25,286 bases of DNA from Pyronema omphalodes. Taxonomy: Eukaryota; Ascomycota; Pezizomycetes; Pezizales; Pyronemataceae. Below are positions 9,616 through 22,800 of the stretch, piece after piece. Location of the stretch: the NCBI GenBank assembly GCA_024516155.1, contig JAJJXM010000168.1, forward strand, positions 1 to 25,286, in the 5' to 3' direction. The translations under genes were made by a program, and so were the position numbers. Within the stretch, counting starts at the first letter, position 1. Every line of letters begins with the position of its first letter. The notes under the pieces are model-generated. The model had not been told where the DNA came from. It was given only the letters and a program-made list of their open reading frames with translations, and did not search any database.

Positions 9616-10170
9616 ATGAAAATAAGAATGAAAATAAGAATGAAAATAAGAATGAAAATAAGAATGAAAATAAGAATGAAAATAAGAATGAAAATAAGAA
9701 TGAAAATAAGAATGAAAATAAGAATGAAAATAAGAATGAAAATAGGAATGAAAATAAGAATGAAAATAAAAATGAAAATAGGAATGAAAATAAGAATGAA
9801 ATAAAAATGAAAATAAAAATAAGAATAAAAATAAGAATAAAAAATAAGAATAAAAAATAAGAATAAAAATAAGAATAAAAAATAAGAATAAAAAATAAGA
9901 ATAAAAAATAAGAATAAAAAATAAGAATAAGAAATAAGAATAAAAATAAGAATAAGAATAAGAAATAAGAATAAGAAATAAGAATAAGAAATAAGAATAC
10001 GAAATAAGAATAAGAAATAAGAATAAGAAATAAGAATAAGAAATAAGAATAAGAAATAAGAATAAGAAATAAGAATAAGAAATAAGAATAAGAAATAAGA
10101 ATAAGAATAAAAAAGGAATGAAAATGACAATGACAATGAAAATAAGAATGAAAATAAAAAAGAAAGAATG
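9616..10170. repeat. Purine-strand satellite (AATGAAAATAAG and derivatives)
   Basis: Three zones. About 9616-9800 is a near-perfect 12-bp unit AATGAAAATAAG, some 15 copies with few substitutions. About 9800-9950 shifts to AATAAAAATAAG / AATAAAAAATAAG. About 9950-10100 is an 11-12-bp AATAAGAAATAAG-type unit. The tail returns to AATGAAAATGAC-like units. The + strand has almost no pyrimidine except T, and the array is open in several frames on both strands purely from composition. Confidence 0.95.
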
Positions 10171-10402
10171 TTCCGCTTGTAAGTTCTCCATAAGTATAAG
10201 TACAACAAACATAAAGAATCTAAAACTTCATATCTCTAACTGAGTCACTGTAGTTGTTTTCAATGTTTACTGGATCATATCAAAAGTACGTTCGATACAC
10301 GTTCAAGGTGACATTTCCTCAAGATATATCTGAAAACATGTGCCCGATATTTTTTATATGATTTCAAAAATTGATTTATTTCAATATATGTACATTTGCG
10401 GT

Positions 10403-10738
10403 AGGACGAAAAAAGAGAAAGAAAAAGAGAAAGCAAAAAGCGAAAGAAAAAAGTGAAAGAGAAAAGCGAAAGAAAAAGCGAAAGAAAAAAGCAAAAGAAA
10501 AAAGCGAAAGAAAAAAGCGAAAGAAAAAAGCAAAAGAAAAAAGAGAAAAAAAAGCAAAAGAAAAAAGAGACAGAGAAAAGAGACAGAAAAAAAGAGACAG
10601 AAAAAAGAGACAGAAAAAAAGAGACAGAAAAAGAGAAAGAAAAAAGAGAAAGAAAAAAGAGAAAGAAAAAAGAGAAAGAAAACAGAGAAAGAAAAAAGAG
10701 AAAGAAAAAAGAGAAAGAAAAAAGAGAAAGAAAAGAGC
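10403..10738. repeat. 340-bp polypurine tract (GAAAGAAAAAA family)
   Basis: The + strand is almost entirely A and G; the exceptions are scattered C in GCGAAA, GCAAAA and GACAGA variants. Sub-blocks are AAGCGAAAGAAAA, then AAGAGACAGAAAA, then AAGAGAAAGAAAA, so the array spread by local duplication. Such mirror-symmetric purine tracts can form triplex DNA; that is inference here. Confidence 0.9.
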
Positions 10739-10820
10739 GCAAGACTAAGAAAATATACAACCCACTGAGAATGTTTCCTCCAAGAGCTTCCCTCCAGCCC
10801 CCATCGACAATGTTTCTGGC

Positions 10821-10998
10821 CTGAAATGTTAGATAAGTTTCATTGTAGTTCAGAAAAAGCAGCGGGAAAAGTATGTTAATACGGGTGGAACTCACCTTTT
10901 TACCTGTTACTGTTCTGTTTCACATGCTACTGCTCGTCAGTTCATTGTTTTCAAGAAGAAGCATGGGGGAAAGCATGTTACCATAGGTAAAAACTCAC
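10821..10998 (-). repeat. Tandem duplicate of an intron-like unit (period 102 bp)
   Basis: Read on the minus strand, two diverged copies each begin AAAAAGGTGAGT and end in a branch motif plus CAG: copy A spans 10895-10821 (75 nt, branch CTAAC, acceptor TTTCAG) and copy B spans 10998-10930 (69 nt, branch CTGAC, acceptor AGCAG). The + strand copies align from 10839 and 10941. The 34 nt between the introns has stops in all three frames; after copy A a short frame (NIVDGGWREALGGNIL) continues into the polypyrimidine strand of the adjacent satellite. Gene relict or introner-like duplication; identity unknown. Confidence 0.5.
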
Positions 10999-11019
10999 CT
11001 TTTTTTTTAATACGGCAGT

Positions 11020-12400
11020 CGCATCAAGCAGTGGCTACAGGATTCAAAATGGACGGTGGAATCGTCTTATTTTATAGATGCCAACTGCAATGCGAGCGCC
11101 CTGCTACTTTCCCAAGCAGAATTGCGACGTCTGTAAGTGCAAGAAACATTTAGAATGCCATCGACCTCAAAAACCGGTTTTCGGCCACTGCTCAGTTCCC
11201 ACCTCGCTTCGTTGCAATCCCTATTGGTTACTGCGCGATCCGGGTAACCTGGTGTGATTGCGAAGGTTGCCGAGATGCATCAGAGATGCATCAGAGGTGC
11301 TTCTAGTGCCAGGTTTTCGTTCGCGGTACAAAACCACCATTGGCCATCACACCCTGGTTCGCAGATCTTTTCCATTACAGGTTGTTACACAGAACTGGAG
11401 ATTATAATTATTTAGATTTAGCAACGTTAGCAGGCCCGACTGGCAGTCTGGCAGTCTGGCACCGTTGCCTTCTTTGAGTAATTCAGCCTGAATTCATTTC
11501 GTGCGGCCTGTGTCGGTTCTCTGTCTCTGTCCAGATCAACAAGTTATGGTGCATACGACCGAGTTGAGAATCCACCATTCATACATGATACGAGCAACAA
11601 CAACAAAAAAAGAAGATGGCGTACGCGTCGATGGTCGTGGAGGTTGGCTGTTTCGCTGTCCCCGGCTGGCGTTGTGATGTGATGTTGATCATCGGCTTTG
11701 TGGAATTTAAGGGACAGTGATAGCCAGTCAATTGGAAAGCAAATCCACGGACTTTTTTTTCTGATTTCTATTTTTTCGAACGCTTCATTCTGAAGATAGA
11801 AAAAGAGCTTCAGGAGCTCATACCTTTACTTCCGATATGCCAATTATGGTCGTGTAGATTTCCTCGGATTTCCTCAGCTTTCATCGGATTTCATCAAGCT
11901 TTACTAAATCTCATACTAAGCTTCTTTGGAATTTCGTAAAATTTCGCAATTCGGTTAGTTGCCGTACGCACGGGGCCTGAAGATAGACAGCCTATCGATA
12001 TCCCGCATTTTCCTTCAAACTTTCCCGGCTTCGATGATGATAGCCGAGTGCTTCCTGTGTGGTCTTTAGAGAGAAAATGGAAAAAGGGTGTGCTAAAGGA
12101 CCTGGCACGAATTTCTCATGACCCTGAACTCTTTGCTTGGCCACACGTGTCTTTCACGGCTCAACCAGCCAGAGTTGTTCTCGTCAACGTTCCATAGCTG
12201 TTCAGAGGTCTTTCTAGACGAAGAATAAGCTCTCGCTTCAACGGCTAGTGTTGTGTGTCCTTGGCTTCTAATGGGGTCTGTAGAAGAAAACCATCTTTTC
12301 TAGCGTCTCTTGAAGCATCTCAGTCTGTTCTCAGTGTTCGCCATTATCCATTAATCCATTAATCCATTATAATCCATTAATCTGCGTCGCGCCCATCACC
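11020..12400. other. Spacer upstream of the epimerase gene
   Basis: No open frame of note. Small local repeats: AGATGCATC copies (about 11274-11295), GGCAGTCT copies (about 11440-11463), a GGATTTCCTC / GGATTTCATC group (about 11864-11905) and ATCCATTA copies (about 12346-12382). Part is probably promoter, but no factor site can be assigned with confidence. Confidence 0.5.
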
Positions 12401-12419
12401 GTCCTCCCGAGCGGCCTGG

Positions 12420-13085
12420 TGAACCTTTAACTAACTATCCCTTTCCATTTCAGCAGGTCGTCCATCCTTCTTCTCCCCCAGTCTTGGAAAACAACAAACC
12501 CCTCCCTCCACCTCCACTTTCTTTTTATCCAGAAACCACCCCCTCTGTTGCTTCCCCTCCTCGCCAAACTCCCCCACCGCCGCCCTATACAGAAGTGCTA
12601 TCCCTATCAATAATAGAACACAGTTCTCGCCTAAAGTTCTCTATTTTTCCCTGTCAGCGGACTTTCTTTTATCCTTTTCCTGTTCCCTACAAGCAAGCTC
12701 TGCAAAACATTATCACATCATCATTGTAATCGATACCCCAACACCCCCAACACCCCGACGCCCTGTATCGAAAGTGCCACTCATACGTAAATCCGCACGT
12801 CGCACATTGCCTCTCACCGTATCTAAATTAACCCGACTGGACCTGACCTGCCTACCTGACAATCTTTACTAAACTTCCCTACCTTACCAACTTGAAAAGG
12901 CGCCCCTGTTACTTAAGGACGGACCACCCGCAACCAGTCTTTCGATCGCGCGCCAGGTACCACGACCACGACCACGAAGCAGAAGCACAAACCACAAATA
13001 CCATAGAATAAACGACTTGTTATAACCAACGTTAATTACACAACTTTCACTCACTAAGCGTTTTCCGATTATACACACAACAATA
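12420..13085 (+). promoter_or_regulatory. Pyrimidine-rich leader / 5' UTR region of the epimerase gene
   Basis: Long C/T-rich stretches (about 12460-12600, 12660-12720, 12725-12760) are typical of fungal promoter-proximal and 5' UTR DNA. A good 3' splice site, CTAACTATCCCTTTCCATTTCAG, ends at about 12453, so a 5' UTR intron is possible; its donor is not clear. A Pro-rich open frame at 12484-12729 has no ATG and is best read as leader sequence. Confidence 0.45.
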
Positions 13086-14903
<1,818 letters not shown>

Positions 14904-15360
14904 TTTATTTAATCCAGAGAGTCGGTTGTGACGTGATGATATATAAAAGATTTTTATTTATTATACTTTGTTTGTTTGGGAGTTTTTTTTATACCTTGTT
15001 CTTTTTTATACTGTTTTTATTTTTTCTATTTATTTTTTTGTATTGGATATCCTGGATATACCATACCATAGGGTAAGTTATCTTTTTCTTTTTTTTCGTT
15101 TTCAGGGGTATGATTTGATCTGGTAATGGTTGTATGTATGTGATTTGTTATGATGATGTATGTAATGTTTGGAGCTGAAGATTTGTCGGTTAGGGGATTT
15201 GGGGATCTGGGGATTCGGGGATTGAATGTTTGAATGTTTGAATGTAGGGATTTTGGGATGCTTCTTTTTTTTTCATTTCTTTTTTTCAAGCTTTTGGATT
15301 GATTTGATATCAGATATCCTGCTATTGCTATTTTTTTTTACTGATAGTGCTTTCTTTTTT

Positions 15361-15398
<38 letters not shown>

Positions 15399-15480
15399 TT
15401 CTTTCTTTTTTTTTGTTATGTAATAGATTATGGTTTTAGATTTTCTGAAGTGGCGTTTTATGTTTTATGTTTTATGTTTT
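14904..15480 (+). other. T-rich 3' flank of the epimerase gene
   Basis: The sequence after the stop is AT-rich (ATATATAAAAG and TTTTTATTTATTATAC at 14939-14965 could serve as polyadenylation context), then strongly T-rich with TTTTTAC repeats (about 15370-15400) and TTTTATG repeats (about 15455-15480). No gene. Confidence 0.5.
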
Positions 15481-15483
15481 TTG

Positions 15484-15612
15484 TGCCGTGGTACTTGGTG
15501 CTTGGTGCGTGGTGCTTGGTGCCGTGGTGCTTGGTGCCGTGGTGCTTAGTGATAGATATGTCGTGGTATAGAAGTGGTGATAGATACTTGGTGATAGATA
15601 TGTGGTGCCCTG
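15484..15612. repeat. GTGCTTGGTGCCGTG minisatellite and GTGATAGATA repeats
   Basis: Overlapping copies of GGTGCTTGGTGCCGT (15484-15550) are followed by three GTGATAGATA-type copies (15548-15600). The strand carrying G is T/G-only over most of the stretch. Confidence 0.75.
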
Positions 15613-15699
15613 GTAACCCCCTTCTCTCCTGCTCCTCCTCCGTCATACGTCCTCCTCATCACTTCCTGCCATCTTCCGCTCCCTTGCTGAAAGGTGCGT

Positions 15700-18600
15700 T
15701 GGATATGTCTTTTACAGTGGCCCGATTTCGCGTTCAAGCATCTAATATCGATTAATGCCGTCCCATCTCAGGTAGGTGCGCAGTGGGCTTTAAACGTTAC
15801 AGTATGTGATTGGTACATTCTGTTGATTATGGGGAAGTGAATAAGTTTTATGCTTCACGTATTTGAGTTGCTAAGGGTTCAACAGCCCTGAGCTTTTAGA
15901 TATCAGATCCAATTGGCACCTATTGCTTGAATTATATATACGAAACTCCGTGCAGAGGCTGTATATAATCGAAGGACGAATTTATCCACTGGAAAGAATA
16001 CTGAGTTACTGATTTTCGCATTGTTCCAATAATCTGTGAATTACTTTTGCAATGGGGTTGGCAATCCCAGTTCTGAACAGCAAACGAATTGAAATTATGG
16101 TTGAGACCGCGGTTGCTGGTGTTCAACCCTCAGAATATTTCCTGGCAGAGAATCTTAACAAAAGCTACAAAAATTAACAAGACTCTTTAACTACCGATAA
16201 TTGGCTCTATTGTTAATGCACATAATAAGACTTTTGATTCGTCCCCTGGGAGAAAATGCCGTCACTGTATAGCTGAAACTAGGTATATGCACTCTTCACA
16301 TATCACTGGGACGAAGATCACCAATAAAAGACCCGCGCTCATATTTCGCTGGAAAAGGGTCTCCGGATTTGGTGAATCTCCTATCTCGCTGGAATATGAA
16401 TTCCCCCGACGTAGTTTGCACTCCAACATATGCGAATACAGTTGTCCTAGACCATGGTTCTTTGTATAAATTGGGCTTTATATCCTCTCATATTCCTCAA
16501 GCGTTACCCTACTACGAAAACACCATTCTGACCAACAGGGATCGTCGATACTTTCTACAATGCAACATCCCTCCAAACCCGAATCCCTCCGAACTCTCAA
16601 CCCTGTACTCTCCTCCGACGAGCAAACTGAAATGCAGAATATTACTATGGCTACTGTCAATACATAGGGGATTACACCATCTGGTCCCGTTGAAGGTTGA
16701 AAGCCGCTGTCTTATTGATGATTGATTCCATTCTAATACTACTTATTCGGGCGTAGAGAAACGTGTATCATTCGCTCTTACTGCGAGGAACGTCGCAAAG
16801 CTCCGGTCTATTAGAAACTTCCCAAACTATTCTATGGTGTTGGAAGATTGCTGAGAAGAGGCAATCCAGCTTGTCGGAACAAGCTCCTTGAGTTTGATCA
16901 AGACGAACCTTGAGGGGAACAAAGTGGGACACCAACCGGGATGTGATAAGGAGGATGAGACCAACCGACTTTTCTACTATATACAATGCTTCCTCTCTCT
17001 GTATTGTCATCATCATCTACAATAAAACCGTCTGTCTCTCCCTGTCCTTTCTCACATATGGAATGTTGGATAACCCAAGGCGGAAAAGATGAGGCTACAA
17101 GTTGGTATTTCCAGGAATAATGTATTAAAACGTTTTAGGGGTACCAACCAGCGTATATTGAGGACTGTGGTCGAATATTGATGCGATACTTCAAACTTGA
17201 GCATTTTAGTAATTACAGATTGGTGAAGTTCACTGTCCATCATTGAAAAGGGTAATTAGGATGATTTTACAATGTTTATTACCCCACGCGATTAATGAAA
17301 CATTTCCAATGGCCAAATTCCTGTAAAGTGACGGGTCTTAATTTTTGAAAGTGGTTTCTCGACTTTATGATATGGATTCTCGAGTATACGGGTTTAATCT
17401 ACAATTTTCTGTGTGCTTCAAAAACATTTGAGATGATGTTGTTATAAAGTCGCAACTTTTTTCTAAGTTCTCTAACGTACCTCTGAAATTTGATAATGAA
17501 GTCCTCTGAGAACGCTTCTAAATGCAGTTTCTTTTTAAAAATATCTGTAGGCGCCGAAAAAGTAATAGAGCGATGGGAAGTCCTCCAGTACTCAAAGTAT
17601 TTCTTTTACCATCATCTTTTTTTGATGACGAAAATGCTGTCATGAGAAACTAGACCTTTAGGCCAGACCCAATTCGTTTCTCTCTATGTCCATTTTCGCC
17701 TGGTAGACACTAAAGATTCGCTGATACGTTTTCCAGCAGTTGAAAAGAATTTAAGGAGTATATATGCTTTTGAATTCAGAAATGAAGTATTGGACATATT
17801 GCGAAGTGTAATACTGTTCTTGGAAAGTCACCATGATTAGATACTGCATATGTCTTCAGAGATCTAAGTATTTGCACAAAGAAATGCTTTAGGTATTAAG
17901 CACTTGTAGCGTGAAACATTTCTACCGTCTTCATAGCGCTAAAAACTGTTGTCGCTTACAGAACCGTTTTAAAACATCTTCAAACCCACGGCCCCAGGAT
18001 GTAGAAATCAATTAGAGTAGTAAGTGATATTTCATGATGCATTCGGACTTATCATACAGTAATGATTGAATATAGTCGTAATATTTTTCTTCGAGTGGTA
18101 GGTTGTAATGGATATAGATACTATGACCTGAAAATTAGCAACCCAGGCGGTAATAGATAGTCTGAAGCCAGAACAAGGTAAACCAAGTCGTGGTGCCTTT
18201 ACATTGTGTTTGACCCTTGTGTGATGTGTCGTAATTTATCCCGGCTGGACACTCAGGGAATCCAGGGTGATATCCACCTCCAGTGGTCCCCATTAGTTGT
18301 TCAGAAATCAAGCATTCGGCAAACCATAAGCAAAGTTGTTGATGGGTTCCTCAAGCTTGTCCGTGTTGCAGTCACCCACATCATCATCATGAATAGCATA
18401 ATAATGTGCTAATCTTGCAGTTCCTTGAAGAGACTATGTTGATACTGCAGAATCAGACACTGCAAGAAGCTGCTTTTATTGTTATGTTTCATCTGGTGAT
18501 GATAATAATTATAATATGAACAAGTTACAGATGCTTGCTGTGAAATTTTCTCGTCTCACGCCCAAAGATGTGCTTGCTTTTTGTGCAGAGATCGACGAGT

Positions 18601-19860
18601 GCACACTCACTGCCGAACAAAAATTGGGCTAATTCTTCCGCCTTTTTTCTGCTCGGAACAAGCGACAGAGAAATTGGGAGGTAAAGCAGTATCAATTCTT
18701 TACTATGTGAGTATCGCGCGCGTTGTAATGAAAGTTATCGTGGGCTCGACACCATTTGGTCTCCATGACAGGGAGCGACAGGGATTAAAATGGTATGACG
18801 TGATAGCTCGTAATTGGGATGTCCGCAACCACGTTAACCATATCTTAGTGCCACTAGCTTGGCCATTCTTTGGCCAATCAAACATGTTTTTAGGTTGCAC
18901 ATTGGCGTGCCTTGACATGCAGTTTTAACACTCTACTATGTACTCTTCGAATTGTTTCTGAATTTAATCTTTTTGGGCGCAGTATTGTACTTCAGAAGGT
19001 CAAATATAATGGTACGACCAAGACTATTTTTTTATTTTTTATTTCATTTTTTAATTTTTTTAATTCGCGTTGTCGTGCTTGAGGAGCAGCGTTTGTCGTG
19101 TTGTGGGATTATTTTCGTCGTGGGCGGCGCCGTCTTCCTTTCGCACACCACAGTTGTACACTGACCATCACTCCTGATACACATACCGAAATTCGTCACG
19201 TAGTGGACTACTCAACACACGCGAATCCCAGCCGATCACAAAAAATCCCTTGTACGGCACTGGCTACTGCTTCTCCTGAATTGGTATATTTTCATGCTTT
19301 TCGCTGTCTATGATTCATTTCATGCTGTTATCTTTCATCTGGACGGCAGTATTTCCGATTGTCCTAGTTGTGGTTAATTCCAGTGTTTCACAGCCCGCCA
19401 TCATATGATCTATGTTTAGAAGGAATACCAAACCGATTATTGCTCACGGACGTAACACCAGAGGCTTGTCGACGTAGAACCACGGACAAAAGCAAAAGAT
19501 GGGATGTATCATTGCAAGGCGAGTGGCTAGACATACTCTGTGAAAAACCCAGATATTGCTGTGAATACCTGTCACAGGACTGATGGATTTCTGTGGTTGT
19601 CTCATATGATGTTGCAACGAGAAAGCGTTCACTACAGTCGAGTTTTGCCGACAGCGTCAGATATGATCTGCATGAACCGTGCGCAGAGCCTCAGCAGAGA
19701 TCAGAAATATTAGGCATGCGGGGTAGCGCCCGCGTTTTTAGGTCTACCATCACATATTTATCTCGGTTGTTACCAACTACCATCGTTTCTCGTTTATATC
19801 AGTGTTATCCATCTACGGTGGTATTCCTGGTCCCCACATTGCCAACACTGCCGACGAGTT
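15700..19860. other. Four-kilobase gene-poor stretch
   Basis: No gene is supportable. The longest open frames (16369-16725, 118 codons; 18581-18928, 115 codons) start at non-ATG codons, show no recognisable motif and have no clear exon partners. 17250-18200 has no frame over 60 codons. The last 100 bp before 19861 should include the promoter and 5' UTR of the NLR gene. Decayed transposon or pseudogene sequence is possible but I see no terminal repeats here. Confidence 0.5.
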
Positions 19861-22800
19861 ATGGATCCGCTCAGCATCACTGCAGCCGTTGCTGGCTTCC
19901 TCAGTCTCGCCGGCCAGATCGCTACTACACTCAAAGACTACGTTGATAGTGTTCGATCAGCCCCCGAAGAAGTGCGCAGCCTTTATCTGGAAGTCAAAGC
20001 GTTGAGCCAAGTCCTTGAGAATTTCGTGGGGTTCTTGACAAAGGACGATCTTCACAGACGCAACTTGGAGAGCTCTTGTGTGCTGATTAGCGCAGTCCAA
20101 GCTTGTAAGTACCGGCTGGAAGAGCTTGGTGGTCAACTAGCAGATCTTTCGGAAGCATGCTCGAAGAGGAAGTTGCCAGGATGGATTACACGAATGAGGT
20201 GGCCGCTCAACAAGGACGAGGTTCAGCAGACGATAGTTGCTCTACAGCGTTTTACGCATATTTTTCAGTTCTCTATGGTAACTAAGAATTAGTATGTGCA
20301 TTCATGTGGAATTCAGCCGAAGGATCACGGCCCTAACGGATAACAGTGAGCTCATGTCCCGAACATCGTCAGCCGTTCTTTCCCAGCTCGACGAGAATCG
20401 GCAGAAGATTCAGAATGTCTTCAGCATGCTTGAGGGCATGTCAATAGAGTTACCCGCAGATTTGCAAAAGCAAATGACCGAGATATCGGAGATCAAAACG
20501 CTAGTTATCGAACTTGCTCAGTTTAACATCAAAAACGCTCACAAAGTCTCACTCGGCATGAGAGACGTTCAAGAGCGATTGCAAGGTGACTCACCAGAAA
20601 TCAGTGTCCGCGCCATCGACTGACACGCTGTAGATAATGAAATTCAGAAGATAATGCGATTGATATCACCACTAGAACCCCACAAAAGACATCAAGACAT
20701 CCGACAGAAACGGCTTAAAGGTACCGGCAATTGGTTTCTCCTTGAACCGGCATTTCAGACATGGAGCAATGGACAATCACATGATGCCAATATACATCCC
20801 GTTCTTGCATGCTCTGGAAACCCTGGAGCAGGAAAGTCTGTCATCTGGTACGTTGTAATTCCTGTGACTTGCACGGATCGAAACTCACCGACATCGCATT
20901 ATGCAGTTCCCTTGTGTTCGATTATCTCGAGAAACAATTCCTCTCCGAACAACAGGCTTGTGTAGCCTGCCTTTACTGTGATTATCAAAATGATAAGATT
21001 CAAACTCCGGTAAACATGATTGGCGTGCTGTTGAAGCAGGTCATCCTAGAACTCAACACGTCGAGGCTACTAGACGCAGATACCATCTCAACATTAAAAA
21101 GGCATCTCAATGCACGGAAAGGTATTGATCTGGAGGAGGGATGTCGATTGTTAGGGGAGACTATTAAGCAGCTTCGAAGGTTCTATATCTGCATCGATGC
21201 CTTGGACGAGTGTGACGAGCGGCACCGGGCAGATTTCATACAAGCCCTAGCAAAGATATCAAGCAACAGTAGCCAACCCGATACAATCCGTATATTCTTT
21301 ACGACAAGGCCGCATATCAAGTGGGAGGAACTCGTCAAGCGTAACCCAGCAATCGGCTCTCTGGATCACATATGTTTGAAGGCACGCCAAGAGGATATAA
21401 GAATATACATTACCCATGAGATTGACGTCAACCAGGATGAGGAGTGTATGAATGAAATCTCAGGAGAGACATTCTGGATACCATCGTTGCTAATTCTGAC
21501 GGGATGTGAGTTTCTGAAGCCTTTCCTGATGCCGAAGTCTTCATGATGGATGCATTTGATGTCATTGGGGGTCTTGAATGTTTGCTGTGGTACCTGGCTG
21601 ACACCCTCTTTCAATGCAGGTTTCTACTAGCTGCGCTGCAGATACAAACGGTCTTAGACGAGACAACTATCAGAAGACGAAGAGACGCGCTGCATAATAT
21701 GCCCATGAAACTTGAAACTGCATTCGAGAGTACAATCAGCAGGATCATGAACCAGAAACCCCAGAGATCTAAACAAGCTATGGCCGTTCTTAAGTGGGTA
21801 TTTCTCGCGAAACGTCCATTGACGATGATCGAGCTACGCCATGCCCTCTCCGTCACGATTGATCCCAGCACAATACAAGCTGGGAAACTGGCAATCTCAT
21901 ATGACCAGATAGTCGACTGGGAAAACTTTCCGTCCGAGAAATCCCTGATAGACTGGTGCCTCGGCCTAATCATTATTGATGAGGAGACATCTACTGTCCG
22001 TCTTGTTCATAAATCGTTACACGACCATCTGACACAGTTACACGATAACGGCTCAATATTCCCTGACGGTCATTCCGAGATAGCCTACACTTGTCTACAA
22101 TACATGTCTTACAGCGACGATCAATATGAAATGGACTCTTCAAAACCAGCAGGCGATTCATGTATCCAAGATAATCGCCTGGAGACGTACCGCCTTCTGG
22201 ATTATGCAGTCAAAACTTTGGGCACCACTTATGCGACCAGAGAGGCTGCACAGCTGATATGATCAATGCCTTTTTTCCAGACAGCATCAACCTCAATCGA
22301 ATCTCGACAGGATTACGCTCAGAATTCTTATCTCCTTTCAATGACCGGTACGGTAAAAGTAACCAGGATATCGTCAAACACGAATACATTCGCACTAACC
22401 AGATACATCTTCGTTTGCAGTTTGCCATTAGCTATGGCCTGGAAAATATCTTCACCAAACTTCTCGCCGCATCCAGCCCAAGCATCGATCATGATTTCAG
22501 ATTGGGCGGCAGTACAATGCTGCTACAGGCATCCAGGGTTGGCAATGATGGCATTGTGAGAATTCTGTTAGAGAAAGGAGTCAATATTAACCTCGCGGAT
22601 TCCAAGTCAATGACTGCACTATCATGGGCCGCCAAACACGGCCACGATTCAGTTGTGAAGCTGCTTCTGCGGGCTCATGGAATTGATGTCGAATCCAAGG
22701 AGTTTCGCGGCCGCACTGCATTCTCTTTGGCATGTGGAAATGACCATTATTCAGTTGTGAAGCTACTCCTACAGGCTAATGGCATCGATATCAACTCTAA

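Noticed and set aside
9537..10212. Long minus-strand frames encoding Phe/Leu/Tyr/Ser/Ile repeats
   Set aside because: They are open only because the 12-bp satellite lacks stops; overlapping frames on both strands are equally open and none has gene structure.
10740..10820. HET-s-like amyloid motif in NIVDGGWREALGGNIL (minus strand)
   Set aside because: Only the Asn/Gly spacing is suggestive; the expected hydrophobic and charged pattern and a second repeat are missing.
10275..10895. 206-codon minus-strand frame and matching Lys/Glu-rich + frames
   Set aside because: Translation of the polypurine tract; composition alone explains it.
12484..12729. Pro-rich + frame upstream of the epimerase
   Set aside because: No ATG; C/T-rich leader composition, better explained as 5' UTR or promoter.
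15872..15894. tRNA-like T-arm around GGGTTCAACAGCCC
   Set aside because: Stem and loop lengths do not fit, and no acceptor, D or anticodon arms surround it.
16369..16725. 118-codon + frame
   Set aside because: Starts at a non-ATG codon, no recognisable motif, no convincing splice partners.
18581..18928. 115-codon + frame
   Set aside because: Non-ATG start, no motif, surrounded by AT-rich DNA without gene structure.
22347..22424. An extra intron in the NLR gene before the ankyrin repeats
   Set aside because: CTAAC and TTTGCAG are present near 22398-22424, but available donors give a frame change and the unspliced frame is open, so I kept it as exon.
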